From IMG/VR virus record IMGVR_UViG_3300030085_002040, positions 1-33,107 of that record: 33,107 nt of DNA; one strand, written 5' to 3'. The translations under genes were made by a program, and so were the position numbers. Shown here in pieces: positions 1 to 6,934 of this stretch. The stretch is from a virus. The notes beneath the pieces were generated by a model. It had not been told where the DNA came from, did not search any database, and was given only the letters and a program-made list of their open reading frames with translations. The stretch's first letter is position 1. Each line of letters opens with the position of its first letter.

Positions 1-13
1 TCCAAAAACAATG

Positions 14-49
14 TCCAAGGTGGTGTTAATACCCCTTGGATTTTTTATT
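14..49 (+). terminator. Rho-independent terminator
   Basis: A perfect 7-bp outer stem (TCCAAGG at 14-20 with CCTTGGA at 34-40) continues past one bulged T at 21 into a 3-bp inner stem (22-24 with 31-33). It closes on a 6-base loop and is followed at once by six T residues (41-46), then ATT. The polarity is + strand, so it would end transcription of whatever lies upstream of the window. Its downstream half also overlaps a promoter-like -35 box. Confidence 0.85.
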
Positions 50-64
50 GTTCTGATCTATAAT
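36..64 (+). promoter_or_regulatory. sigma70-like promoter overlapping the terminator
   Basis: A perfect -10 hexamer TATAAT (59-64) lies exactly 17 bp after TTGGAT (36-41), a weak -35 box with three of six consensus bases. The -35 sits in the 3' arm of the terminator hairpin and the first T of its tract. It would drive the small gene at 131. The -10 and spacing are seen directly; activity is inferred. Confidence 0.5.
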
Positions 65-130
65 GCCCTTACGTCGTAGACCAAACGGAGTGCGATAAAT
101 CACTGTGAGTAAAAAAATCCCGGAGGTAAA

Positions 131-355
131 ATGAACCCCACAAAGGTCTTTCACATATACGCTAAGGAAGAGTGTATATACAACAATCTAACAGAAGAAG
201 AGTTCAGTGAGAAGTGGACAGAATTAAATGCAATGGTAGGGTTATTGCATACTGATTATTCGCCCTCTGATTTTTCCTATGAGGAATGTAGAAGGTATCA
301 TGGAGGGTATTGTGCGGATACTACTACAGAACCAGAAGGATCAGATTCCTATTGA
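131..355 (+). CDS. small hypothetical phage protein
   Basis: A 74-residue acidic protein of unknown function. The start is well supported: GGAGGT (122-127) lies just upstream of the ATG. The body has an aromatic N-terminus (KVFHIYAKEE) and a helical, charged middle (LTEEEFSEKW). The C-terminus is polar (EPEGSDSY), a kind of ending I recall from small T4-like cyanophage proteins. There is no signal peptide or membrane segment. It lies between two promoter-like sites, and its stop codon overlaps the -35 box of the next gene's promoter. The role cannot be assigned from sequence. Confidence 0.75.
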   Translation: MNPTKVFHIYAKEECIYNNLTEEEFSEKWTELNAMVGLLHTDYSPSDFSYEECRRYHGGYCADTTTEPEGSDSY

Positions 356-380
356 CGTACTACATAGACCATACTATAAT
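352..380 (+). promoter_or_regulatory. near-consensus sigma70 promoter
   Basis: TTGACG (352-357, five of six -35 consensus bases) is followed after exactly 17 bp by a perfect TATAAT (375-380). Transcription would start near 387, leaving only about 15 nt before the ATG at 402, with no Shine-Dalgarno sequence. The -35 overlaps the TGA stop (353-355) of the preceding gene. In T4-like cyanophages host-type sigma70 promoters are expected to serve early genes, so this gene may be expressed early although it sits beside the late structural cluster. Confidence 0.7.
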
Positions 381-401
381 TGAATTGAGTTACTTAAACT
401 T

Positions 402-1175
402 ATGGCAAAAGGATTTACAGTTAAAGCAAACACTCCTGAGAAGAAGAAGGAGGAGTGGGATATTGCTGCTATCAAAGAACGAATGAAAGGTAAGACGATT
501 GTCTTCTGTCTACCTGGACGTGGAGTATCATATATCTTTCTGAAGAACTTTGTTCAACTTTGTTTTGATATGGTACAGAATGGTATGGCCATTCAGATCA
601 GTCAAGACTATTCGTCTATGGTTAACTTTGCACGTTGTAAGGTATTGGGTGCAAATGTATTGCGTGGTCCTGATCAAATTCCTTGGGATGGTAAATTGCA
701 ATATGATTATCAACTGTGGATTGACTCGGATATTGTCTTTGACACAAACAAGTTCTGGCAACTCTGTGATCTTTCTCTTTCAGAAGATGGTACAGAGCGT
801 GCAATTACTGCAGGGTGGTATGCTACTGAAGATGGTCACACAACCTCTGTCGCACATTGGTTGGAAGAAGATGACTTCCGCAAGAATGGTGGAGTTATGA
901 ATCATGAGACTGTAGAGTCCATTCAGAAGCGTCGTAAACCCTTTACTGTTGACTACACTGGTTTTGGATGGGTTATGATTCAGAAGGGAGTCTTTGAGGA
1001 TACTAAGATGAAGTATCCTTGGTTTGCTCCTAAGATGCAAGTCTTTGAATCTGGGTCTGTTCAGGATATGTGTGGAGAAGACGTATCATTCTGTCTTGAT
1101 GCAATTGAGGCAGGTTATGAAATCTGGTGCGATCCTCGCATTAGAGTTGGGCACGAAAAAACTCGCGTAATCTGA
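402..1175 (+). CDS. glycosyltransferase-like protein (GT-A fold, putative)
   Basis: A 257-residue protein resembling family-2-like nucleotide-sugar transferases carried by T4-like cyanophages. After a charged N-terminus there is a hydrophobic beta strand followed by LPGRG (residues 37-41). A DSD motif at 108-110, inside LWIDSDIVFD, is the usual metal and nucleotide-sugar binding DxD site. A GED at 225-227 followed by helix, and a histidine at 251 (VGHEKT), fit the acceptor and catalytic end of a GT-A domain. No membrane segment is visible, so it is probably cytoplasmic. The substrate could be virion protein, host surface sugar or DNA; the sequence does not say. A strong sigma70-like promoter sits directly upstream and no ribosome binding site is seen, so translation may be leaderless-like. 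Confidence 0.75.
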   Translation: MAKGFTVKANTPEKKKEEWDIAAIKERMKGKTIVFCLPGRGVSYIFLKNFVQLCFDMVQNGMAIQISQDYSSMVNFARCKVLGANVLRGPDQIPWDGKLQYDYQLWIDSDIVFDTNKFWQLCDLSLSEDGTERAITAGWYATEDGHTTSVAHWLEEDDFRKNGGVMNHETVESIQKRRKPFTVDYTGFGWVMIQKGVFEDTKMKYPWFAPKMQVFESGSVQDMCGEDVSFCLDAIEAGYEIWCDPRIRVGHEKTRVI

Positions 1176-1177
1176 AC

Positions 1178-1333
1178 GTGACTCGTTTTAACCTTTATTA
1201 TGAAAACAAATTGATGCATCGCGACCTCTCGTTTGAAGACGCAACAGAGGTCCTGCAAGACTTAGCAGAGCAATTTTACTCTGGTGAGAATTCTATTAAC
1301 CCAAATAAAATTGAACTAAAGGAGATTGAGTAA
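1178..1333 (+). CDS. 51-residue hypothetical protein (GTG start)
   Basis: A short frame begins with GTG two bases after the stop of the glycosyltransferase-like gene. It ends in TAATG, where the last A is also the first base of the next gene's ATG. The product starts MTRFNLYYENKL and continues with an acidic helix (DLSFEDATEVLQDLAEQFY). I recall a similar small protein beside the basic 48-residue protein in other T4-like cyanophages, which supports it being real. The tight coupling on both sides suggests translation as part of one message. An internal in-frame ATG (at MHRD) is a possible alternative start. Function unknown. Confidence 0.65.
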   Translation: MTRFNLYYENKLMHRDLSFEDATEVLQDLAEQFYSGENSINPNKIELKEIE

Positions 1334-1479
1334 TGGCAAGAGGTAAAGTTGGTCTTTCGGGTGAGAAGATGATTGAATCACTCCCCAAGAAGACTCGACA
1401 GGGTGCAGGTAAACATACGAAGTATGCTGCTACATCCCGTAATGGTAAGAAGAAGCGTTATCGTGGGCAAGGTCGTTAA
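1333..1479 (+). CDS. 48-residue basic protein
   Basis: A very short, strongly basic protein beginning MARGKVGLSGEKMIESLPKK and ending KKKRYRGQGR. It overlaps the previous stop codon by one base (TAATG), with GGAG (1321-1324) about 8 nt upstream as ribosome binding site. Lysine, arginine and glycine dominate the C-terminal third, which suggests nucleic-acid or acidic-protein binding, but no known fold is visible. The sequence looks highly conserved from memory of other cyanophage genomes. Its last 17 bases are overlapped in another frame by the proposed GTG start of the next gene. Confidence 0.75.
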   Translation: MARGKVGLSGEKMIESLPKKTRQGAGKHTKYAATSRNGKKKRYRGQGR

Positions 1480-2029
1480 TTTATTCGCATCTCCAATTTA
1501 TACTGAGGAGATGCTTTTTAATGTGGATAGTATCAGTAAAGAATGCTATCGGAGACAAAAGAATAATTCTGGTAGGGTAATTTCTAATGTTGGAGGTTAT
1601 CAATCAGAAAGTTTTCATCTTCCTGATCCATTCTTTAATGATCTGTTCTCAAAGGTTGAAGATGCAGGTAATGCACTTGCAGAGTTAATTGGTATTGCTC
1701 CATGTAAAATGAATAATTTTTGGATTAATATCAATCGTAGAGGTGATCTTAATCAAAGACACGGACATCCTAAATGTCAGTTATCTGGTGCATATTATGT
1801 TAAAGTACCACCAAATTCTGGTTTGATTAAATTCTTTCATCCAAGTGATAGATTTATTGTAAGAGATTGGACGATTAGAGAGTATACACCATACAGTTCA
1901 GAAGTATGGGGATTTGAACCAAAAGAGAATGAACTGTTTATCTTTCCTTCTTGGCTTGATCATATGGTATCTCAAAACTTAAGTAATGAAGATCGTATTT
2001 CAATCTCATTTAATTTGATGAGTAAATAG
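1463..2029 (+). CDS. 2OG-Fe(II) oxygenase-like protein
   Basis: A 188-residue protein of the phage 2-oxoglutarate/iron dioxygenase type (PF13759-like). From the GTG at 1463 it reads VGKVVNLFASPIYTEEM, the typical N-terminus (NLFxxPIY) of this family. The double-stranded beta-helix core shows RHGHPKCQLSGAYYVK with H100 and H102, then FPSWLDHMV with H167 as the distal iron ligand. R178 in DRISISFN is expected to bind 2-oxoglutarate. The frame is open further upstream to a TTG at 1373, but that part is out-of-frame shadow of the 48-residue gene and looks nothing like the family, so I reject it. The likely role is hydroxylation of a protein or small molecule; the target is unknown. Confidence 0.8.
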   Translation: MGKVVNLFASPIYTEEMLFNVDSISKECYRRQKNNSGRVISNVGGYQSESFHLPDPFFNDLFSKVEDAGNALAELIGIAPCKMNNFWININRRGDLNQRHGHPKCQLSGAYYVKVPPNSGLIKFFHPSDRFIVRDWTIREYTPYSSEVWGFEPKENELFIFPSWLDHMVSQNLSNEDRISISFNLMSK

Positions 2030-2031
2030 TT

Positions 2032-2047
2032 GTAACGACTTCGTTAC
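2032..2047 (+). promoter_or_regulatory. hairpin just before a start codon
   Basis: A perfect 6-bp inverted repeat, GTAACG and CGTTAC around the loop ACTT, ends two bases before the ATG at 2050. It occupies the place where a Shine-Dalgarno sequence would be and no T-tract follows, so it is not a terminator. It may modulate translation of the next gene. Confidence 0.4.
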
Positions 2048-2049
2048 TT

Positions 2050-2727
2050 ATGGCTGCACTAATTTGTAACCTACCTTCTGTTGAAGTATGGGTAAGAAAA
2101 GAATATCTCACTGATCACCAAAGTGGTCATGGTGAATTTGTTAAGGGCGTCTGGGTGTCGTGTAAATCGATCCCTGGACGTGCTTTTTATTTTGAGACAT
2201 ACTTACCAGAGTATGCGGCAATGTATGATAAACTGCCTATCAGTGCCTTTGTAAGCGAACCTGAGACCCCTTCACCTGATATGAACCTACCTAACCTACA
2301 ATTCTGGAATTGTATGGACTATGGCGTCGTATCTGTAACCAAACAATTCATTGGTTCAATGGATTTTGAGTTATATACTAGGGACCATGGGATTCAAAAA
2401 GGTACTTATATCTGTACCATTGATAATTATCACCAGGATCCTGATACAATTGATTATGCAACCAGTGAAAATCCTGCTGAACACAAGTCTCATAACTTAA
2501 TTGAACTTGATAATGGACAATATGCACTCTATCCAAACAATAGAATGCGTATTTTTGACAATAGTCTGACACCAGAGAATCCGAAGATGCCTGATTTTAA
2601 GGTATCAACGCAATATTATAGTGTTGAGAATGGTTTTGACCGTCTTGGTATGGGACGTGAAGACGAATACTTCTGGAAAACAGCAAAAGAACGTAATTTA
2701 GAGGAGGACAATGAAGAGGACACCTGA
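2050..2727 (+). CDS. hypothetical cyanophage protein, 225 residues
   Basis: A soluble acidic protein with no domain that I can name. It has a beta-rich N-terminal half (CNLPSVEVWVRKEYL, then GRAFYFETYLPEY). A middle section is rich in D, N and Y (YICTIDNYHQDPDTIDYATS). The tail is charged and helical (WKTAKERNLEEDNEEDT) and overlaps the start of the next small gene by 17 bases. I recall a similar protein upstream of gp25 in T4-like cyanophages, which suggests a conserved phage role, perhaps late. No signal peptide, membrane segment or catalytic motif is visible. Its start has no ribosome binding site and is preceded by a small hairpin. Confidence 0.75.
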   Translation: MAALICNLPSVEVWVRKEYLTDHQSGHGEFVKGVWVSCKSIPGRAFYFETYLPEYAAMYDKLPISAFVSEPETPSPDMNLPNLQFWNCMDYGVVSVTKQFIGSMDFELYTRDHGIQKGTYICTIDNYHQDPDTIDYATSENPAEHKSHNLIELDNGQYALYPNNRMRIFDNSLTPENPKMPDFKVSTQYYSVENGFDRLGMGREDEYFWKTAKERNLEEDNEEDT

Positions 2728-2821
2728 AGAATTAATCGAATTTGAGAAGAAACTCAAGCGATTAGCAGATGAAGAACGAATGAAAGAAGAAGGATTAAAG
2801 GAGCAAGAGGAAAATGAATGA
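2711..2821 (+). CDS. 36-residue charged helical protein
   Basis: A very short frame beginning MKRTPEELIEFEKKLKRLAD and rich in E and K throughout, almost certainly one amphipathic helix. GAGGAGGA (2701-2708) is an excellent ribosome binding site for the ATG at 2711. It starts inside the 3' end of the 225-residue gene in another frame and overlaps the next small gene by 8 bases. The strong ribosome site and chained overlaps support translation; function unknown. Confidence 0.55.
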   Translation: MKRTPEELIEFEKKLKRLADEERMKEEGLKEQEENE

Positions 2822-2993
2822 TTTTTTAGACAACATGGCAAACCATCAACACCAAAAAATGCTTCGTGAGATCGCAGAAGACGATCTGACACCCAAAAAG
2901 AAGGATAAAAAGGTCGAACAAGAGATCTGGGAGAGAGTTGATACTGGTGATGCCTCACCAGGAGTATGGACAAGAGATATCATCCGTGAGTGA
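2814..2993 (+). CDS. 59-residue hypothetical protein
   Basis: A short frame, MNDFLDNMANHQHQKMLREI and onward, ending WTRDIIRE. It is helical and charged, with a lysine patch (PKKKDKK) near the middle. AGAGG (2806-2810) precedes the ATG at 2814. A second ATG at 2818 is in another frame and stops after three codons. It is the third of a chain of overlapping frames and ends 6 bases before the late promoter of gp25. Function unknown. Confidence 0.6.
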   Translation: MNDFLDNMANHQHQKMLREIAEDDLTPKKKDKKVEQEIWERVDTGDASPGVWTRDIIRE

Positions 2994-2999
2994 TACCCC

Positions 3000-3007
3000 T
3001 ATAAATA
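3000..3007 (+). promoter_or_regulatory. T4-type late promoter upstream of gp25
   Basis: TATAAATA, the exact T4 late promoter -10 element read by the gp55 sigma factor with gp33/gp45 help in T4, lies 29 nt before the ATG of gp25. It is followed by AGT, matching the context TAAATAAGT also seen at 6905 and 18164. It begins the baseplate operon. Confidence 0.8.
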
Positions 3008-3036
3008 AGTCAGAACATACTATACAAACATAAATA

Positions 3037-3438
3037 ATGCCTTTAGAAGGGGTAAGTCAGGGTTTTAAGGATATAAGTGCATCATTTAAAAGTCATCCAT
3101 TGACTAATGATGCAATTGCTCTTAAGAATGCATCTGCAGTAGCGCGATCTGTTCGTAATATTGTGATGACTTTCCCTGGAGAGAAACCTTTTAACCCTAC
3201 CTTCGGTTCAAAGATAAGTAAATCACTTTTTGAGAACATTGATAACATTTCGGCCATTACAATAAAGGACGAAATTGCAAATTCCATTCGTAGATTTGAA
3301 CCTAGAGTTATCTTGGACGATCTTATCGTCAAACCAGACTTTGACAATAACTCTTTTGACGTATTAATTGTTTATAGAATTGTTGGAATTAGTATTCCAG
3401 CACAACAGTTAGAGTTTGTATTACAATCGACTCGATAA
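3037..3438 (+). CDS. 25: baseplate wedge protein gp25
   Basis: A 133-residue homologue of T4 gp25 (132 residues), the small wedge subunit with a lysozyme-like fold that contacts gp6 and the sheath/tube start. The conserved core is clear: KPFNPTFGSKISKSLFEN (residues 50-67) corresponds to the T4 segment RPFDPEFGCDLSDQLFEN. IRRFEPRV (86-93) corresponds to VRNYEPRI. Length and position before gp6 agree with cyanophage baseplate operons. The stop codon TAA is directly followed by the ATG of gp6, so the two are probably translationally coupled. A TATAAATA late promoter is 29 nt upstream. Confidence 0.95.
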   Translation: MPLEGVSQGFKDISASFKSHPLTNDAIALKNASAVARSVRNIVMTFPGEKPFNPTFGSKISKSLFENIDNISAITIKDEIANSIRRFEPRVILDDLIVKPDFDNNSFDVLIVYRIVGISIPAQQLEFVLQSTR

Positions 3439-5370
3439 ATGGCACTAGTAAATTTCGCAAATCTGGATTTCGACCAGATAAAGTCCACCTTAAGAGAATA
3501 TCTTAGGAATAATTCTAATTTTACGGATTATGACTTTGAAGGATCGAACCTGTCAAGTATTTTAGACGTTCTGGCCTATAATACTTACATCACATCATAT
3601 AATGCGAATATGGTGTCTAATGAATGCTTCATTGATAGTGCCACATTGAGAGAAAATGTGGTCGCATTAGCAAGAAATATTGGATATACCCCTAGATCTA
3701 GAAAAGCAGCAACTGCTTATATTAGTTTTTTCGTTGATACAACAGGAATTACACCTGCACCTGTATCAATTACACTAAACAGAGGACCAATTGCAACGTC
3801 TTCTGGTACTTTTGGCAATGAATCATACATTTTCTCTATTTTAGACGACGTAACTATCCCTGTTGTAGACGGAATTGCAACAGTTGACTTCCTTCCAATC
3901 TATGAAGGCGTCTATTTGACGGAATCTTACACATATAGTTCCAGAAATCCCAATCAGAGGTTCTTAATTAACAATGCAGGTGCTGATACTGACTTAATTA
4001 GAGTCAGAGTACGTACAAATAGTGGCACTGCACAACAAACTTACACTCGTCAGGATAGTTTGTTTGAAATTGACGCAGATTCTAGAGTATTTTTCCTTCA
4101 AGAAGTTGAAGATGAGCGTTATGAGATCATTTTTGGTGACGGAATCTTTGGAAAATCACTTTCTGAAGGAAATATTGTCGATATTGACTACTTGACGACT
4201 ACTGGAGGCGCTTCAAACGGCGTAAGTTCATTCAGATTCAACGGAAGAATGACTTATGTGAGAAATGGAGTCGAATATACGGTCACTCAGGGCATTTCAC
4301 TGCTTACAACTGACATTGAATCGGATGGTGGAGACGTAATTGAGAAAGTTGACTCAATTAAGAAGTTTGCACCAAGGATTTATGCGTCTCAAAACCGTGC
4401 ATTGACTGCAAATGACTATGAAACGCTGATTCCAGCAAGAATTTATCCAGAAACTGAGTCAATTTCCGTTTTTGGTGGCGAAGAATTGGTTCCACCACAG
4501 TATGGTAAGGTTTTTATCAGCATTAAACCCAGAAGTGGCGAATTTTTGCCCAACTTGATCAAGGAAAACATCAAGAGAGACCTGAAAAAGTATGCGGTTG
4601 CTGGAATTGTTCCAGAAATCCTTGATTTGAAGTATTTGTACCTCGAAACTACTTCACAAATCTACTATAACAAAAATCAAGCACCATCTGCATCCGAAGT
4701 TTCTTCGATTATTCAGAATAATGCGAATGCTTATGCAGATTCAAGTGAAATGAATAAGTATGGCGCAAGATTCAAGTACAGTAGGTTCCTAAAACTGATT
4801 GATGATAGTCATGATTCGGTTACATCCAACATTACCTCTGTAGCAATGCGTAGAGACGTTAGGGCTGCCCTTAACCAACTCGCAGAGTACTCTATAGGGT
4901 TTGGTAACCAATTCCACATCTCCTCTATGGATGGATTCAATATCCGTTCTAGTGGATTTAGAGTTGCTGGTGTTAATAATACCGTATATCTGGGGGATGT
5001 TCCAAATACTGATAGACAATCTGGTTCATTGTTCCTCTTTACCTTAGATAGTCCCACTTCTACGGTTCCAACAATCGTAAGAAGAAACGTTGGCTCCATT
5101 GATTACGTAAAAGGAGTTCTTACACTCTTCCCAATCAATATTCAGGCAACACTTAAGGTTATTGACGGTCAATCAACCATTCAGATATCAATAGCACCTC
5201 TGTCAAATGACGTGGTAGGTCTTCAAGACCTTTACCTTCAACTTGATGTAAACAATAGTGTGTTTGAGATGGTTAATGATACGATTGCTTCTGGATTAGA
5301 CCCATCAGCATCGACTTACACAGTTTCGTCAAGTTACAACTTCAATAATGGTTTACTTGTAAGAGCATAA
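3439..5370 (+). CDS. 6: baseplate wedge protein gp6
   Basis: A 643-residue homologue of T4 gp6 (660 residues), which dimerises to form the iris that joins wedges around the baseplate hub. The N-terminus (LREYLRNNSNFTDYDFEGSN, then LAYNTYITSYNANM) matches the T4 gp6 motifs around DYDFEGS and LLAYNT. Later segments FGDGIFGKSLSEG, QNRALTANDYETLIP (about 312-326) and VFISIKPRSGEF are hallmarks of the gp6/gpJ-like wedge family. The C-terminal region (DSPTSTVPTIVRRNVGSIDY) also follows T4 topology. It abuts gp25 and is separated from gp7 by one base. No inserted modules are evident, unlike gp7, gp8 and gp14, which fits its buried position. Confidence 0.95.
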   Translation: MALVNFANLDFDQIKSTLREYLRNNSNFTDYDFEGSNLSSILDVLAYNTYITSYNANMVSNECFIDSATLRENVVALARNIGYTPRSRKAATAYISFFVDTTGITPAPVSITLNRGPIATSSGTFGNESYIFSILDDVTIPVVDGIATVDFLPIYEGVYLTESYTYSSRNPNQRFLINNAGADTDLIRVRVRTNSGTAQQTYTRQDSLFEIDADSRVFFLQEVEDERYEIIFGDGIFGKSLSEGNIVDIDYLTTTGGASNGVSSFRFNGRMTYVRNGVEYTVTQGISLLTTDIESDGGDVIEKVDSIKKFAPRIYASQNRALTANDYETLIPARIYPETESISVFGGEELVPPQYGKVFISIKPRSGEFLPNLIKENIKRDLKKYAVAGIVPEILDLKYLYLETTSQIYYNKNQAPSASEVSSIIQNNANAYADSSEMNKYGARFKYSRFLKLIDDSHDSVTSNITSVAMRRDVRAALNQLAEYSIGFGNQFHISSMDGFNIRSSGFRVAGVNNTVYLGDVPNTDRQSGSLFLFTLDSPTSTVPTIVRRNVGSIDYVKGVLTLFPINIQATLKVIDGQSTIQISIAPLSNDVVGLQDLYLQLDVNNSVFEMVNDTIASGLDPSASTYTVSSSYNFNNGLLVRA

Positions 5371-5371
5371 A

Positions 5372-6907
5372 ATGTCAGAAACTAGAGTAGAATTCAAAAC
5401 TATCGTAAAACACCAACTTCCCGACTATGTTCGGGATGAGTTTCCTCTTCTTGGTGAGTTTTTATCACAATATTACTTGTCCCAAGAGTTTCAAGGGGCA
5501 CCTGTTGATTTAATTCAAAATATTGACAGATATATCAAACTCAATACGAATGCGACTACAATCAATTCGACAAGATTGAGAACTGACGTTACTGATAGTG
5601 CTTCTACCATATCTGTAGACAATACTGCTGGATTTCCTGATCAGTATGGTCTTCTTAGGATTGGAAATGAGGTAATCACATATACAGGAAAGTCTACGTA
5701 TCAATTTACTGGTTGTGTTCGTGGATGGTCTGGTTATGTACATCATACGACCAATGACCAGTTTGTTTTTTCTGATACTCTAGCAGAAACTCATTCAAAA
5801 CTTGATACTGTTGAAAACTTAAGCGTTAGTTTCCTTACTAAGTTTTTAACAAAGGCAAAATATCAACTTCTCCCTGGATTAGAAGATACTAAACTCTTCA
5901 GCACTCTTAATAAGAATCTTTTCCTGAAACAGGCAAAGGATTTTTATACTTCAAAGGGAACAGACGAATCATTCAAGATTCTTTTCAAGGCATTATATGG
6001 CGAGGACGTTGAAATCGTCAGACCATCGGAAAATCTTCTTACACCATCAAATTCTCTGTATAATATTACCAGAGATATGATCGTAGAACCAGTTGCTGGC
6101 AATATTGAAGATATTGAGGGGTATACGTTATATCAAAATTCATATGGAGATACTATCTTCAAATCATATGCCCCAATTGTTCGTGTAGAAAGAATTTTGG
6201 TTGGTGGAGCATCAACGGACTATTATAAAGTCAGTTTTGACGCCAACTATAATAGAGATCTTCAATATAACGGTGCAGAGTATGGTTCTTTTGTGTCATA
6301 TCCTAAAACAAGACTGATTGGAGATTATGCAGAAGATGCGACTACCTTTGATGTTGATTCAACTGTAGGATTTCCAAAGTCTGGTGAATTAAATGTCACT
6401 TATGCTGATAGGACTATTGGAATTGTAACTTATACCTCAAAATCATTGACACAGTTCTATGGACTTTCTGGTTTAACTGATGGAGTTAGTGATAATACGC
6501 CAGTTGGAGTCAATACCTCTGCTTCTGTAACATTGAATACTGGAGAAGTGATACAAATGAAGATTACCAATGTCTTATCAGACTTCCATGCTGGAGAACT
6601 GGTTGGATGGGTAGATGGTAATCCATATTATGGTCCATTCCATGTTCATATGAATAGAAAGATGGTTGGAGCGAAACATGTGAGAACTCCACATGCATAC
6701 ATATACGATACTAAGGAAGAAAGTCTACGGAACCCAAGTGTAGCGTCGGCAACCGTCTCTACAACCCCAACACAACAACTTGCTTCGACAACTAGCAGCA
6801 ATACATCGAGCACTACAACTAGCACTGGTGCCGCTAGTGGAGGTACTAGCGGTGGCACATCTGGCGGCAGCACAGGCGGCGGTGGAGGCGGTGGATACGG
6901 GTACTAA
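5372..6907 (+). CDS. 7: baseplate wedge protein gp7, short form with inserted modules
   Basis: A 511-residue protein that matches only a C-terminal part of T4 gp7 (1032 residues), the wedge initiator that binds gp8, gp6 and gp10. The key match is KDFYTSKG (about 189-196) and LFKALYGEDVEI (about 204-215), against T4 FYSTKG and LFKVLYNEEVEI. The segment FPLLGEFLSQYYLSQ near residue 24 fits the helix preceding it in T4. A beta module (72-134, DNTAGFPDQYGLLRIGNE and CVRGWSGYVHH) splits these two parts. A second degenerate copy lies at 315-381. GNPYYGPFHVH (416-426) begins a YHYH-like segment, and the last ~30 residues are a Ser/Thr/Gly tail ending GGGGGGGYGY. One base separates it from gp6; its stop overlaps a late promoter motif. 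Confidence 0.85.
   Translation: MSETRVEFKTIVKHQLPDYVRDEFPLLGEFLSQYYLSQEFQGAPVDLIQNIDRYIKLNTNATTINSTRLRTDVTDSASTISVDNTAGFPDQYGLLRIGNEVITYTGKSTYQFTGCVRGWSGYVHHTTNDQFVFSDTLAETHSKLDTVENLSVSFLTKFLTKAKYQLLPGLEDTKLFSTLNKNLFLKQAKDFYTSKGTDESFKILFKALYGEDVEIVRPSENLLTPSNSLYNITRDMIVEPVAGNIEDIEGYTLYQNSYGDTIFKSYAPIVRVERILVGGASTDYYKVSFDANYNRDLQYNGAEYGSFVSYPKTRLIGDYAEDATTFDVDSTVGFPKSGELNVTYADRTIGIVTYTSKSLTQFYGLSGLTDGVSDNTPVGVNTSASVTLNTGEVIQMKITNVLSDFHAGELVGWVDGNPYYGPFHVHMNRKMVGAKHVRTPHAYIYDTKEESLRNPSVASATVSTTPTQQLASTTSSNTSSTTTSTGAASGGTSGGTSGGSTGGGGGGGYGY
5585..5772 (+). repeat. GFP-IG-E beta module in gp7 (copy 1)
   Basis: Codes for residues 72-134 of gp7. The pattern is a short beta lead (ASTISVDNTAGFP), a central LLRIGNEVITYTG, and a closing CVRGWSGYVHH. 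The same pattern occurs at 6314-6514 (gp7), 15083-15286 (giant), 26060-26287 (DUF4815 protein) and 30597-30803 (gp15). It is protein-level similarity; DNA identity is low. Confidence 0.65.
6314..6514 (+). repeat. GFP-IG-E beta module in gp7 (copy 2, degenerate)
   Basis: Codes for residues 315-381 of gp7: DYAEDATTFDVDSTVGFPKS, then GIVTYTSKSLTQFYGLSG. It keeps the VDSTVGFP lead and the VTYT strand but lacks the RG turn of copy 1. Confidence 0.55.
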
Positions 6908-6910
6908 ATA
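6904..6910 (+). promoter_or_regulatory. late promoter motif overlapping the gp7 stop
   Basis: CTAAATA contains the TAA stop codon of gp7 (6905-6907) and lies 24 nt before the ATG of the giant gene. The 14 bases TAAATAAGTAAAAA (6905-6918) recur exactly at 18164-18177 before gp8, supporting a common extended late element. Confidence 0.65.
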
Positions 6911-6934
6911 AGTAAAAATGTCTCTAAGGCAGAT

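Noticed and set aside
1373-1462. Longer N-terminus for the oxygenase-like gene from a TTG at 1373
   Set aside because: Residues before the GTG at 1463 are the out-of-frame reading of the 48-residue basic gene. The family signature NLFxxPIY begins right after the GTG.
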